Source of the DNA: Alphaproteobacteria bacterium
GTDB lineage: Bacteria; Pseudomonadota; Alphaproteobacteria; Bin95
Direction: 5' to 3'
Assembly (NCBI GenBank): GCA_022822125.1
Contig: JAJECF010000104.1
Location: 1 to 31,665, forward strand
Length of the DNA: 31,665 nucleotides
Position numbers and translations under genes: made by a program. Positions 17,499 through 26,853 of this stretch are shown in pieces; positions within the stretch are counted from its first letter, which is position 1, and each line of letters begins with the position of its first letter. Under the pieces are notes generated by a model, which saw only the letters and a program-made list of their open reading frames with translations, was not told where the DNA came from and made no database searches.

Positions 17499-18668
17499 AT
17501 GAATCATGCTTCGCCCCTGGCGACGGAACCGACCAAGGCCGAGCATGCCGCGCGGATTGCGGCCTATCTCGGCGCCGGCGAGGAACGCGCCCGCAGCCTC
17601 GGCAACCGGGGCCCCGTGCGCTTCGGTGCTGACGGCAAGCTCCATCCCGACATTCTCGAAGCCTATTGGACGCACGGCTTCTATGTGTTCGAAGGCGTGG
17701 TCGGCGAGGCGGAGCTCGGCGAGCTCCGGGCCGACCTGGACATGGCGATCGAGCGCGCGCCCGTTCGTCCGGGCGCGGATGTGGATGCGGAGGGCCGCCC
17801 GGCGCTCGGGCGCGACCAGGCCCGCGAGCCCTATACGATGATCGAGCCGCTGTCCGATTTCTGGGGCGGCACCGGCAAGCTCAACGGCCGCCATCCCCAC
17901 CGCATGACCGAGCCGAGGCCCGACAAGGACGCGCCGGCCTATGTGGTCTTCCTGATCTACGGCATGTGCCAGACCATGCCGGCCGCGCTGCGCGTCTATG
18001 GCCACCCGCATCTGTTGGCGGTGGCGCAGGCCATCAACGGGACCGACTTCGTGCCCTATAACGACGCCATCTTCGTCAAGCAGGCCGGCGTCGGCGGCTC
18101 CGTCGCCTGGCACCAGGACGGCGTCACCCACTGGGACTCGCCGGACTGGGACGAGGGCATTCACGGCTTCAATTTCCAGGTGCAGCTCTACCCGACCACG
18201 CCCGCCAACTGCCTCTGGGTCGTGCCCGGCACCCACAAGCAGGGGCGGGTCGATATAAAGCAGCGGGTCAGGGAGAACGGCGGCGACGAGAAGCTGCCGG
18301 ACGCCGTGCCGCTCCTCTGCGAGCCGGGCGATGTCACGGCCGTCAACCGCCAGATGCTGCACGGCTCCTTCGCCAATTCCTCGCCCGACAAGCGCATCTC
18401 GATCACCTTCGGCTTCCACCGCCGCCGCTCCGTGCTGGGCCAGCGCGGCGCGCTCAGCATGGGCGCCGACCAGGTCTATGACGAGCAGCGCATCTTCGAG
18501 CGCTCCGCCGTCATCCAGGTCGCCATCGACGCCCGCCGGCAGCGCTTTCCGGGGGAGACGCCGTTCCGCTACCGGCCCTTCGCGGGGCTGGAGGACGAGT
18601 TCCGCTACAATGACGAGACCTTCGAGCGCGTGCTTCGCGACTACAACACGAAGGACCTGGCGATCTGA
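17499..18668 (+). CDS. Phytanoyl-CoA dioxygenase (PhyH) family protein 1
   Basis: This 389-residue non-haem Fe(II)/2-oxoglutarate-type oxygenase has a facial triad visible as His205-x-Asp207 (WHQDGVTHW) and His288 (QMLHGSFANSS), with Arg299 (DKRISITF) in the position that binds 2-oxoglutarate. PhyH-family enzymes hydroxylate or halogenate diverse small molecules; most bacterial members are uncharacterised. NYNDAIFVKQAG-type and FNFQVQLYPTTPANCLW strands form the jelly roll. It is 39 bp upstream of a second PhyH gene, and the two share only motif-level similarity, so they likely act on different steps. Substrate unknown. Confidence 0.87.
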   Translation: MNHASPLATEPTKAEHAARIAAYLGAGEERARSLGNRGPVRFGADGKLHPDILEAYWTHGFYVFEGVVGEAELGELRADLDMAIERAPVRPGADVDAEGRPALGRDQAREPYTMIEPLSDFWGGTGKLNGRHPHRMTEPRPDKDAPAYVVFLIYGMCQTMPAALRVYGHPHLLAVAQAINGTDFVPYNDAIFVKQAGVGGSVAWHQDGVTHWDSPDWDEGIHGFNFQVQLYPTTPANCLWVVPGTHKQGRVDIKQRVRENGGDEKLPDAVPLLCEPGDVTAVNRQMLHGSFANSSPDKRISITFGFHRRRSVLGQRGALSMGADQVYDEQRIFERSAVIQVAIDARRQRFPGETPFRYRPFAGLEDEFRYNDETFERVLRDYNTKDLAI

Positions 18669-18707
18669 TACACCGGCGCCGTCCGGCGCGAACAGGGAGG
18701 AACGGAC

Positions 18708-19769
18708 ATGGCGGCGATGGGCGAGTTCCTCGATTCGACCGAATGCATGGATGACGGCCCCGCGCTTGCCGCGCGGCTGGAGCGCGACGGCTATCTGTTC
18801 CTCCGGGGCCTGTTGCCGCGCGATGCGGTGACGGAGGTCCGCCGGCGCCTGCTGGAGAAGGCGGCCGAAGGCGGCTGGCTCGACCCGGCCTGTCCGGTGG
18901 AGCAAGGCGTCGCCAACAAGGCCGCCGCCTGCAAGGACCCCGAGGAACGCTACATGCAGGTGTTCCGCGGCATGTGGAAGGACGAGGAACTGCACCGGCT
19001 CAGAATCCACCCGAATGTGCTGGCGCTGTTCGAGCGCATTTTCGACGAGCCGGTGCTGGCGCATCCGATGTTCATCCAGCGCAATATCTTCCCGCAGACC
19101 GAGAGCTTCGACTTCACCACCGGGGCGCATCAGGACAAGGTGCATATCGGCGGCGCGACCAACCATGCGCTCTGGGCGCCGCTCGGCGACTGCCCGCTGG
19201 AGAAGGGCGCGCTGGCGGTGGCGGCCGGCTCGCACAGCGCGGGCGTGCTCGACACCAAGGTCGGCAATGGCGCGGGCGGCATGGATATCAGCGTGCCGAT
19301 TCCGGGCGAGTGGGTCACGGGCGCCTTCGAGGCGGGCGACGCGCTCATCTTCGCGGACACGGTCGTGCATTGCGCGCTGCCCAACCGCACGGACGAGATC
19401 CGCCAGTCCTTCGACGACCGCTACCAGCCGGCGAGCCAGCCGATCGCGGACACCAACATGACGCCCTATTCCGGTTGCGGCGCGTGGGAGGAGGTCTATG
19501 CGGACTGGTCCTCCGGGGACGGGCAATATTTCTGGCGCGCCCTCTCGCCCAAGGTCGTGCCGCTGGACCGGCAATATTACGACCGCCGCGACCGGATGGC
19601 CTTCGACATGGCCGCAGAGGGCGACCCGGCGGCGCGCGACGCGCTGCTCCGCATCGTCCAGCGCGACCCGGACGAGGCGAAACGCCGCCGCGCCGAGGAG
19701 GCGCTGCACGGCCTTGCAGCGATCACGGGCCGGCAGGAAAGCGGTGCCACGCACGTCGCGTCCGCCTGA
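18708..19769 (+). CDS. Phytanoyl-CoA dioxygenase (PhyH) family protein 2
   Basis: This 353-residue oxygenase has the Fe site His141-x-Asp143 (GAHQDKVH) and His221 (TVVHCALPNRT), with Arg232 (DEIRQSFDDRYQ) placed to hold 2-oxoglutarate. The stretch PLEKGALAVAAGSH is the usual PhyH strand before the distal histidine. The ATG at 18708 follows GGGAGGAA with good spacing. It starts 39 bp after the first PhyH gene and is surely in the same operon. The C-terminal 60 residues are charged helix without a recognised motif. It is followed by the intergenic element on the opposite strand. Confidence 0.87.
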   Translation: MAAMGEFLDSTECMDDGPALAARLERDGYLFLRGLLPRDAVTEVRRRLLEKAAEGGWLDPACPVEQGVANKAAACKDPEERYMQVFRGMWKDEELHRLRIHPNVLALFERIFDEPVLAHPMFIQRNIFPQTESFDFTTGAHQDKVHIGGATNHALWAPLGDCPLEKGALAVAAGSHSAGVLDTKVGNGAGGMDISVPIPGEWVTGAFEAGDALIFADTVVHCALPNRTDEIRQSFDDRYQPASQPIADTNMTPYSGCGAWEEVYADWSSGDGQYFWRALSPKVVPLDRQYYDRRDRMAFDMAAEGDPAARDALLRIVQRDPDEAKRRRAEEALHGLAAITGRQESGATHVASA

Positions 19770-19873
19770 CGGCGGCGGGCAACGGGACGCGATTCGAACG
19801 GCTCCGCGGTCGTCCGGGGAAGGCGGTCCGTCGCCGGGCTTCGGCAGGGGCGGTGCAGCGCCCCCCGCAGAAG
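19770..19873. other. Tail region of dioxygenase operon with a GC hairpin
   Basis: The hairpin GGGGCG (19847-19852)/CGCCCC (19859-19864) with loop GTGCAG lies between the dioxygenase stop and the heptamer array of element copy 2. On the minus strand it comes ten bases after the last heptamer, matching the place of the TTCG-loop hairpin after the array in copy 1. It may end both converging transcripts, though neither side shows a long T run. Confidence 0.4.
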
Positions 19874-19910
19874 CGTCATGAAATGTCATGTTTTGTCATG
19901 CGATGTCATG
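19874..19910 (-). repeat. Four CATGACA-type heptamers at 10-bp period (copy 2)
   Basis: On the minus strand CATGACA begins at 19910, 19900 and 19890, and CATGACG at 19880, an exact 10-bp step. The intervening triplets (TCG, AAA, TTT) differ from copy 1 except for the first, so the heptamer is the conserved part. Confidence 0.9.
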
Positions 19911-19953
19911 TTCGCCATGCTTTCGGTGAAGGTTTGTCGTGCCGATCCTGCAT
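19906..19953 (-). CDS. 15-codon mini-ORF of element copy 2
   Basis: It encodes MQDRHDKPSPKAWRT and stops at a TGA inside the first heptamer. AGAGGAGG lies eight bases before the ATG. Eight of the nine other residues vary little in type with copy 1 and the ending PKAWRT is identical. As with copy 1, the pattern of base changes does not prove coding. Confidence 0.4.
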   Translation of the reverse strand: MQDRHDKPSPKAWRT

Positions 19954-20007
19954 AGCGCGCCTCCTCTTCGTTTCCTGGCGTTCTTTTCTTGCGCCGGCGC
20001 GAAACAG

Positions 20008-20039
20008 AGGAGGCGGCCCCCGCGCGGACGCCGCCTCCT
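20008..20039 (-). other. 5' hairpin of element copy 2
   Basis: AGGAGGCGGC (20008-20017) pairs over ten bases with GCCGCCTCCT (20030-20039). It corresponds to the AGGCGGC/GCCGCCT hairpin at the 5' end of copy 1 and begins just after the -10 box on the minus strand. Confidence 0.55.
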
Positions 20040-20051
20040 TTCCCCTGCCTC

Positions 20052-20078
20052 ATTGTAGCACGGGCTTCCCGAGGCCAA
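20052..20078 (-). promoter_or_regulatory. Promoter of element copy 2 (extended -10)
   Basis: On the minus strand: TTGGCC (20078-20073), 15-bp spacer, TACAAT (20057-20052) preceded by TGC. Both the 15-bp spacing and GTGCTANAAT are shared with copy 1. Confidence 0.55.
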
Positions 20079-20386
20079 GCCCTTGCAGGGCGTCATACCA
20101 ACGGCACCGGGTTGAAACTCACGGGCAAATGCCGACCGGAGGGAGGCGTATCGAAGGATCGTCCCGCCGGTGGCGCGTCCCCTTCAGCAAGCTCGGGACG
20201 GGCTTTCGATGCGCGCCCGCTGGCGCGGTCGCTACTCAGGATGAAGACAAAGGACCCGGGCTGCGGTAGGGAGGCGCCGCGCCATCGGCTCCGATCAACG
20301 ATCTCTGGTATTATTTCCTGAAAATCAGAAGCAGGATGCGATTCCAGGGTCGGGGCGATGGCCGCGGCCCGAGCCGGGGCTCCCCG
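20079..20386. repeat. Palindrome mosaic in the gap before the BVMO gene
   Basis: A long imperfect inverted repeat pairs 20147-20166 with 20194-20213 (16 of 20 positions complementary; arms begin CGTATCGAAGG and end CTTTCGATGCG). Right beside it is a perfect stem CGCGCC (20212-20217)/GGCGCG (20222-20227), followed by CTCAGGATGAAGAC. This resembles REP-like palindromic mosaics common between alphaproteobacterial genes, from general familiarity rather than a search. The rest of the gap shows no gene. Confidence 0.5.
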
Positions 20387-21976
<1,590 letters not shown>

Positions 21977-22005
21977 GATTCCCCCGTTTTCCCTCGTTTT
22001 GAGCG

Positions 22006-22611
22006 TCAGGCGTTCGCCGTCCAGAGGCACCAGACGGCCAGCAGCGGCGTGTCGCCGGCGCGCATGGCGTGCCAGGCATGGGGCGGGTTGTGCTGGAGGC
22101 CGCCCGCCGGCCGCGCCCGCCAGCCCAGATCCTCGCGCCACCAATCGCCGGGCGCGAGCACGAAATAAAGCTCCTCCGGCGGGTGGTTGTGCCTCGGATA
22201 GTCGGTGTGCGGGGCCACGAGGCTCACGCCGATGCGCACATCCCCGCGCCGCTCCAGCCCGTCCGCGCCCGTCACCACGGCATTGGCATGGGCGTTGCGG
22301 AAGGTGGGGTCGTCGCCCTCGCCGCCAAGCCGCGGCCCCCAGGCGAGCCGGGCGTCGAGCGCCCGGAGCGCGCCCGCCACATGCTGCACCGGCTCCGGCC
22401 CCTGCGCCGCCAGTGCAAAGACGGTCTCCAGCGCCTCGGCCGGAGCCGGGCGGCGCGGCTCGGGGAACGCGGCGGGCAGGCCCCCCGGCGTCTCCATAGC
22501 GTCGAATATGCGCGCCGCCAGCGCGGCTTCCGGCCCGCCCGGCGGCGCGGCGTCCCGCACCGCGCGCCCGAGCGCGCCCACGAAATGGTCCAGATCGCCC
22601 GCTCTCAACAT
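22006..22611 (-). CDS. DddQ-like cupin, dimethylsulfoniopropionate (DMSP) lyase family
   Basis: This 201-residue cupin has a C-terminal barrel with Tyr138, His141, His143, Glu147, Tyr149 and His181. Spacings (+3, +5, +9, +11, +43 from the tyrosine) reproduce Tyr120, His123, His125, Glu129, Tyr131 and His163 of Ruegeria DddQ, whose residues bind the metal and remove the alpha proton of DMSP to give dimethyl sulfide and acrylate. Key strings are YPRHNHPPEELYFVLAPGDWW and HNPPHAWHAM. Length is close to DddQ (about 190-200). No signal peptide. It sits 22 bp after an amidohydrolase gene and 29 bp before a BVMO gene. Distant cupins of this shape can have other substrates, so activity is likely but unproven. 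Confidence 0.82.
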   Translation of the reverse strand: MLRAGDLDHFVGALGRAVRDAAPPGGPEAALAARIFDAMETPGGLPAAFPEPRRPAPAEALETVFALAAQGPEPVQHVAGALRALDARLAWGPRLGGEGDDPTFRNAHANAVVTGADGLERRGDVRIGVSLVAPHTDYPRHNHPPEELYFVLAPGDWWREDLGWRARPAGGLQHNPPHAWHAMRAGDTPLLAVWCLWTANA

Positions 22612-22633
22612 GTCCACCCGGCTCCCTCGGCCG

Positions 22634-24325
22634 TCATGCCGCCTGCGGGCCGCGCAGCAGGCGGCCCGGCATGGCGCCCGTCGCTTCGCCCCGCTCCCAG
22701 GTCGTCTCGCCGGCCACGAGGGTCGCGACATAGCCGTCGGCGCGCTGCACCAGGCGGCGCCCGCCAGCCGGCAGGTCGCGCACCATGACCGGCGCATGCA
22801 GGCGGAGCGCGTCGAAATCGATCAGGTTGAGGTCCGCCTTGCAGCCCGCGCGCACGAGGCCGCGGTCGTTCAGCCCGTAGGCCTCCGCCGTGCCCCGCGT
22901 CTGGAGCCTGACGGCGTGCTCCAGCGCCAATTGCGGCCCCCGCCGCCGGTCGCGCGCCCAGTAGGACAGCATGTAGGTGGGCGAACTCGCGTCGCAGATG
23001 AGCCCGCAATGCGCGCCGCCGTCCGAGAGACTCAGCATGGCGAGCGGATGCTCCAGCACGGTGCGCAGCATCTCGAAATCGCCGTCGGCATAGCCGAGCA
23101 GCGGGAAGTAGATCAGCGCCCGGCCTTCGTCCGCCAGCATCGCGTCGAGCAAGGTTGCGCGCGGATCGCCGCCGCCCGCCAGCGCCGCGATGCTGCGCTC
23201 CGCCGGCGGTTCATAGTCCGGCGGATCGCCCAGCGGGAACATGCCGGCGAAATGGTTGAACACATAGCTGTCGAACCTGCCCTGCCGGGTGGACTCCTCC
23301 GCAAGCAGCCGCGCGCGAACCTCCGGGTCGGAGAGGCGGGCGGTGCGCTCGGCCAGCGGCAGATGCGCGATCTCCATATAGGCCGGGTGGCCCATGAAGG
23401 GATGCATGCTGCTCTCGAACCCCATCAGCATGCCCGCGGGCCGCGCGCTCACCTGCATGCGGAGCTTCGCGCCCTCGGCGACGGCGACCTCCGTCCAGTC
23501 GAGAATGCGCCGCCAGTCTCCGGGGCTGCGGTCGGACTGGGCGAGGATGAAGGAGACCGGCAGCCCGGTCTCGCGAGAAAGGTTCCGCATCCACACCACA
23601 TCGTCGCGGAAGCGCCCGTCCATACCGCCGATGCCGAAGTCGGTTGCGATCTCGAACACGCCGTGGCCGGCCCGCCCGCAGGCGCGGCCGATGCCCATCA
23701 ACTCCTCATGGCCGGCGAAGGTGCCGGGCACCGGCTCGCCGTCAATGGAGCGGTGCAGCATGGTGCGCGAGGAGGAGAAGCCGAGCGCGCCCGCGCGGAG
23801 CCCTTCCTCGACGATCGCGGCCATGGCGGCGATGTCGTCCGCGGTCGGATCCTCGTTCGCCGCGCCCCGCTCGCCCATCGCATAGGCCCGGACCGCGCCG
23901 TGCGGCATCGCCTCCAGCGCGTCGAGATATTCCGGGAAGGTCTCCCAGTTCCAGGTCATGCCTTCGGAGAGCGCCGTGCCGGGAATGTCCTCGACGCCTT
24001 CCATCAGGCCGATCAGCCAGTCGTGGCGGTCGGGCGCGGCGGGCGCGAAGCCGACGCCGCAATTGCCCATCACCGCCGTGGTGACGCCGTGCCAGCCCGA
24101 GGGCGAGAGCCACGGGTCCCAGGTCGCCTGGCCGTCATAGTGGGTGTGGACATCGACGAAGCCGGGCGCGGCGAGCAGGCCGTCCGCGTCGATCTCGCGC
24201 CGGCCCGGCCCCGCCTTGCCGCCCGCCTGGACAAAGCGCCCGTCCTCGATGGCGATATCGCCGGTAAAGGCGGCCTCGCCGGACCCGTCGACGATGCGCG
24301 CGCCGCGAATGACCGTGTCATGCAT
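22634..24325 (-). CDS. Amidohydrolase, N-acyl-D-amino-acid deacylase-like (divergent metal site)
   Basis: This 563-residue amidohydrolase has HTHYDGQ after strand 1 and [10 protein letters not shown] as in D-aminoacylases, and the catalytic Asp in LSDGGAHCG. However, the motifs that supply two metal-binding histidines in classical D-aminoacylases (SSHVRDE and VAHLK, present in the gene at 6933) are replaced by VFEIATDFG and SFILAQSD. It therefore belongs to a different subgroup, with perhaps a mononuclear site. The ATG at 24325 follows the SDR stop by 3 bp, so the genes are cotranscribed. The substrate may be an N-acyl or cyclic amide; not determinable. Confidence 0.85.
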   Translation of the reverse strand: MHDTVIRGARIVDGSGEAAFTGDIAIEDGRFVQAGGKAGPGRREIDADGLLAAPGFVDVHTHYDGQATWDPWLSPSGWHGVTTAVMGNCGVGFAPAAPDRHDWLIGLMEGVEDIPGTALSEGMTWNWETFPEYLDALEAMPHGAVRAYAMGERGAANEDPTADDIAAMAAIVEEGLRAGALGFSSSRTMLHRSIDGEPVPGTFAGHEELMGIGRACGRAGHGVFEIATDFGIGGMDGRFRDDVVWMRNLSRETGLPVSFILAQSDRSPGDWRRILDWTEVAVAEGAKLRMQVSARPAGMLMGFESSMHPFMGHPAYMEIAHLPLAERTARLSDPEVRARLLAEESTRQGRFDSYVFNHFAGMFPLGDPPDYEPPAERSIAALAGGGDPRATLLDAMLADEGRALIYFPLLGYADGDFEMLRTVLEHPLAMLSLSDGGAHCGLICDASSPTYMLSYWARDRRRGPQLALEHAVRLQTRGTAEAYGLNDRGLVRAGCKADLNLIDFDALRLHAPVMVRDLPAGGRRLVQRADGYVATLVAGETTWERGEATGAMPGRLLRGPQAA

Positions 24326-24328
24326 GGT

Positions 24329-25108
24329 TCAGAAGGTTCCCGGATAGAGGCCGCCGTCCATCAGCACGCTGTTGGCGGTCATGAAACCGACATGCTGGCT
24401 GCAAAGGAACGCGCAGACCTTGCCGAATTCCTCCGCCGTGCCGAAGCGCCCGGCGGGCGTGGCGGCCATGCGCTCGGCGCGCGCCGTCTCCAGGTCGGTG
24501 CCCGCCTGCTGCGCCGCATGGGCGATGCCGCCTTTCAGGCGGTCGGTGTCGAACGGCCCCGGCAGCAGGTTGTTGATGACGACATTGCGGTCCATCACCT
24601 CGCGGCAGATGGTGTTGCAGAAGCCCTGCAGCGCGAGGCGCGCCGAGGTCGAGAGGCCGAGATTGGGCACCGGCATCTTGGTCGATTGCGAGGTGATGTT
24701 GACGATCCGCCCGAAGCCGCGCTCGGCCATGCCGTCCACGACCGCGGTAATCATCTCGGCATGGCCGAGAAGCTGGGCCTCGAGCGCCGCCAGCCAGCGC
24801 TCGCGCGTGTCGGTGCGGAAATTGCCGGGCGGCGGCCCGCCGGCATTGGTAACCAGGATGTCAGGGGCGGGGCAGGCGGCGAGGATGGCCTGGCGCGTCT
24901 CGGGAAGCGTGATGTCGCCGGCGAGGGCGGTGACCTCGACGCCGGCGGCCGCGCGGATTTCCGCGGCTGTCGCCTCGAGCTCCGAGGCCGTGCGGGCATT
25001 GATGACCAGATGCACGCCTTCCTCGGCGAGCGCCATGGCGCAGCCCTTGCCGAGACCCTTGCTGGCGGCGCCGACAATGGCCCGCTTACCCGCGATTCCG
25101 AGATCCAT
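24329..25108 (-). CDS. Short-chain dehydrogenase/reductase-like protein lacking the catalytic Tyr and Lys
   Basis: This 259-residue Rossmann protein has a variant nucleotide motif GAASKGLG (13-20), NAG (88-90) and the active Ser140 (VNITSQS). In the classical pattern Ser-x12-Tyr-x3-Lys, the Tyr and Lys positions are Ser153 and Arg157 (LGLSTSARLAL). Proton transfer as in normal SDRs is therefore unlikely; homologues with a similar SxGAR-like segment are known to be annotated as SDRs, so this is a subfamily rather than a random mutation. The start overlaps the 3' end of hdaA by 23 bp and has GGGAGAGGA upstream. Confidence 0.85.
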   Translation of the reverse strand: MDLGIAGKRAIVGAASKGLGKGCAMALAEEGVHLVINARTASELEATAAEIRAAAGVEVTALAGDITLPETRQAILAACPAPDILVTNAGGPPPGNFRTDTRERWLAALEAQLLGHAEMITAVVDGMAERGFGRIVNITSQSTKMPVPNLGLSTSARLALQGFCNTICREVMDRNVVINNLLPGPFDTDRLKGGIAHAAQQAGTDLETARAERMAATPAGRFGTAEEFGKVCAFLCSQHVGFMTANSVLMDGGLYPGTF

Positions 25109-25811
25109 GACTGTCCTCTCCCTGTTCGAACGCGCCGTCGGCGAGCAGTTCCCGCACGAGGCCCGCCGTGATGCGGCGCCGGCCGGCAAGCGCGGCGCGG
25201 TCCAGAATATCTACCGCACGGCGCGCCGCGGCGAAACTGCGCTCGATGCGCCGCAGCAGCAGATCGAGCACCTCCTGGCCGATTTCGATCTGCCGGTCGG
25301 CGAATTGCTTGGCGAGCACGGCTTCCAGCAGGCGGTCGTCCGGCGGGCGAATGGCGACGGCCGGACCGCCGGCGAGGCGCGAGGCGAGGTCGGCGGTCCT
25401 GAGCCGCCAGCGCGAGGGCGGCGCGGCCGCCGTCAGCAGCAGCGAGCCGCCCCGGCCCGCCAGCAGGTTGTAGAGATGCAGCAGGGCAAGCTCGTCCACG
25501 ACGCCGTCCGCGCCGTCGACGAAGAGATGCTGGCGGCCGCCGAGCAGATTGACCGGATTGGCCTCCGCCAGCGCCGCCGGCGGGACCGCAACGGCGCCGC
25601 TCCGCGCCTGCCAGACATGCGCAAGATGCGTCTTGCCCGAACCGGCCGGCCCCCAGACCGTCAGCGCCGGGGCCGGCCAGTCGGGCCAGCGGTCGATCCA
25701 CGCCACCGCTTCGGCATTGCTGCCGGCGACCAGGAAGTCCTCCGCGCCCATGGCCGCACGGTGGCCGAGATGCAGGACCAATTGCTGTTTACGAGGCGTC
25801 GTCGGAGCCAT
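25086..25811 (-). CDS. hdaA: DnaA regulatory inactivator, HdaA/Hda type
   Basis: This 241-residue AAA+ protein stimulates ATP hydrolysis by DnaA and prevents re-initiation of replication. The N-terminal QLVLHL (10-15) is a beta-clamp binding motif, the link between Hda and the replisome. Walker A is GPAGSGKT (54-61), followed by a Walker B-like HLFVDGAD. The C-terminal helices (RRIERSFAAARRAVDILDR) match the AAA+ lid of Hda. DnaA's own DNA-binding domain is absent, which separates it from DnaA. It overlaps the AI-2E gene upstream by 23 bp and the SDR gene downstream by 23 bp. Confidence 0.9.
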   Translation of the reverse strand: MAPTTPRKQQLVLHLGHRAAMGAEDFLVAGSNAEAVAWIDRWPDWPAPALTVWGPAGSGKTHLAHVWQARSGAVAVPPAALAEANPVNLLGGRQHLFVDGADGVVDELALLHLYNLLAGRGGSLLLTAAAPPSRWRLRTADLASRLAGGPAVAIRPPDDRLLEAVLAKQFADRQIEIGQEVLDLLLRRIERSFAAARRAVDILDRAALAGRRRITAGLVRELLADGAFEQGEDSHGSRNRG

Positions 25812-26853
25812 AGAGGCGGCTCTCCCGATATTGCTCCACGGCGAAGCGCGCCAGCACCCCGATCGCCGCCGCCGCCGGCAGGGCGACCAGCATGCCGAGG
25901 AAGCCCAGCAGCGAACCGCCGGCGAACAGTGCGAAGATCACCCAAACCGGATGCAGGCCGACCCGGTCGCCCACAAGCTTCGGGGTGAGGTAGTTGCCCT
26001 CCACGGCCTGGCCGGCGACGAAGATCGCGGCGACCAGCGCCACCCGCCAGAGCGCGTCGAACTGGTCGAGCGCCAGCCCGATGGAGATCACCCCGCCCAG
26101 CACGCTGCCGACATAGGGGATGAACGAAACGAGGCCGGAGAAGATGCCGACGATGAAGCCGAAATCGAGCCCGGCGAGCATCAGCAGGCAACCGTAGCCG
26201 AGGCCGAGCGCGAGACAGACCGAGGCCTGGCCGCGCACGAAGGCCGCGAGCGTGGCGTCAATGCGCGCCGCCTGCTCGCGGATGACGGGAGCGCTCCGGC
26301 GCGGCAGCAGATCGTCGATCGCGGAGACGATGCGGTCCCAGTCGCGCAGCAGGTAGAAGGCGACGACGGGCGTGACGATCGCGAGGCCGAGCAGGTTGAC
26401 GAGCGCAAGCCCGCTGCCCAGCAGACGGCCGGCGATTTCGCCCGCCCAGCCGGCGGCGGCTGCGACATGGCCGGTCAACGCCCGGCGGATGGTTTCGATG
26501 TCCTCCGGCGGGACTTCCGACTGCACGCGCACCATGATCCGCGAGACGGCCTGCTCCAGGGCTTCGATATAGCCGGGCAGGCTCGCCATCAGGCCGCCGA
26601 TCTGGGCGTTCACCACGGGCAGCAGCAGCAGCAGCACTCCAAAGCTCGCCACCACGAACCCGGCGAGCACGAGCACGGCCCCGACCGTGCGCCCGACGCC
26701 GCGCCGCTCCAGCCGGTCCACCAGCGGGTCTAGGAAATAGGCGATGGCGATGCCGGCGACGAAGGGCAGCAATATGTCCTGGAAGAGCGCAAGGAAGAAT
26801 GCCGCCGCCAGCCCGACGGCCAGCCATACTCCGGTTTGTCTTGCAGGACTCAT
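25789..26853 (-). CDS. AI-2E family (PerM/YdgG-like) membrane transporter
   Basis: This 354-residue polytopic membrane protein shows about eight hydrophobic segments, with FVAGIAIAYFLDPLVDRLERRG near the N-terminus and FIPYVGSVLGGVISIGLAL with GNYLTPKLVGDRVGLHPVWV near the C-terminus, all conserved in the AI-2E/PerM family. Roles proposed for members include autoinducer-2 export and sodium-proton exchange; none can be chosen here. It overlaps the phosphatidyltransferase gene by four bases (ATGA), so it is coupled in the same operon. Confidence 0.9.
   Translation of the reverse strand: MSPARQTGVWLAVGLAAAFFLALFQDILLPFVAGIAIAYFLDPLVDRLERRGVGRTVGAVLVLAGFVVASFGVLLLLLPVVNAQIGGLMASLPGYIEALEQAVSRIMVRVQSEVPPEDIETIRRALTGHVAAAAGWAGEIAGRLLGSGLALVNLLGLAIVTPVVAFYLLRDWDRIVSAIDDLLPRRSAPVIREQAARIDATLAAFVRGQASVCLALGLGYGCLLMLAGLDFGFIVGIFSGLVSFIPYVGSVLGGVISIGLALDQFDALWRVALVAAIFVAGQAVEGNYLTPKLVGDRVGLHPVWVIFALFAGGSLLGFLGMLVALPAAAAIGVLARFAVEQYRESRLYGSDDAS

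Larger units (their letters stand above)
19847..20078 (-). repeat. Unrecognised intergenic element, copy 2 (inverted)
   Basis: On the minus strand this repeats the order of copy 1: TTGGCC-15 bp-TACAAT promoter, hairpin, GAGGAGG ribosome site, 15-codon ORF, four heptamers, closing hairpin. The distance from the ORF start to the first heptamer is identical (43 bp) in both copies. The middle part is about 100 bp shorter than in copy 1. Here the element cannot be a leader for a downstream gene, because it points at the converging dioxygenase operon, which argues for a self-contained unit. No transposase or terminal inverted repeats were found. Confidence 0.75.

Noticed and set aside
19785..19815. 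A TTCGAA motif resembling a tRNA T-loop
   Set aside because: The flanking bases do not pair into a T stem on either strand and no acceptor, anticodon or D stems are found.
15234..19889. A 1551-codon open frame on the minus strand
   Set aside because: It runs antisense to the hydrolase and dioxygenase genes and out of frame with the LLM gene, contains no recognisable domain, and long antisense frames are expected at this GC content.
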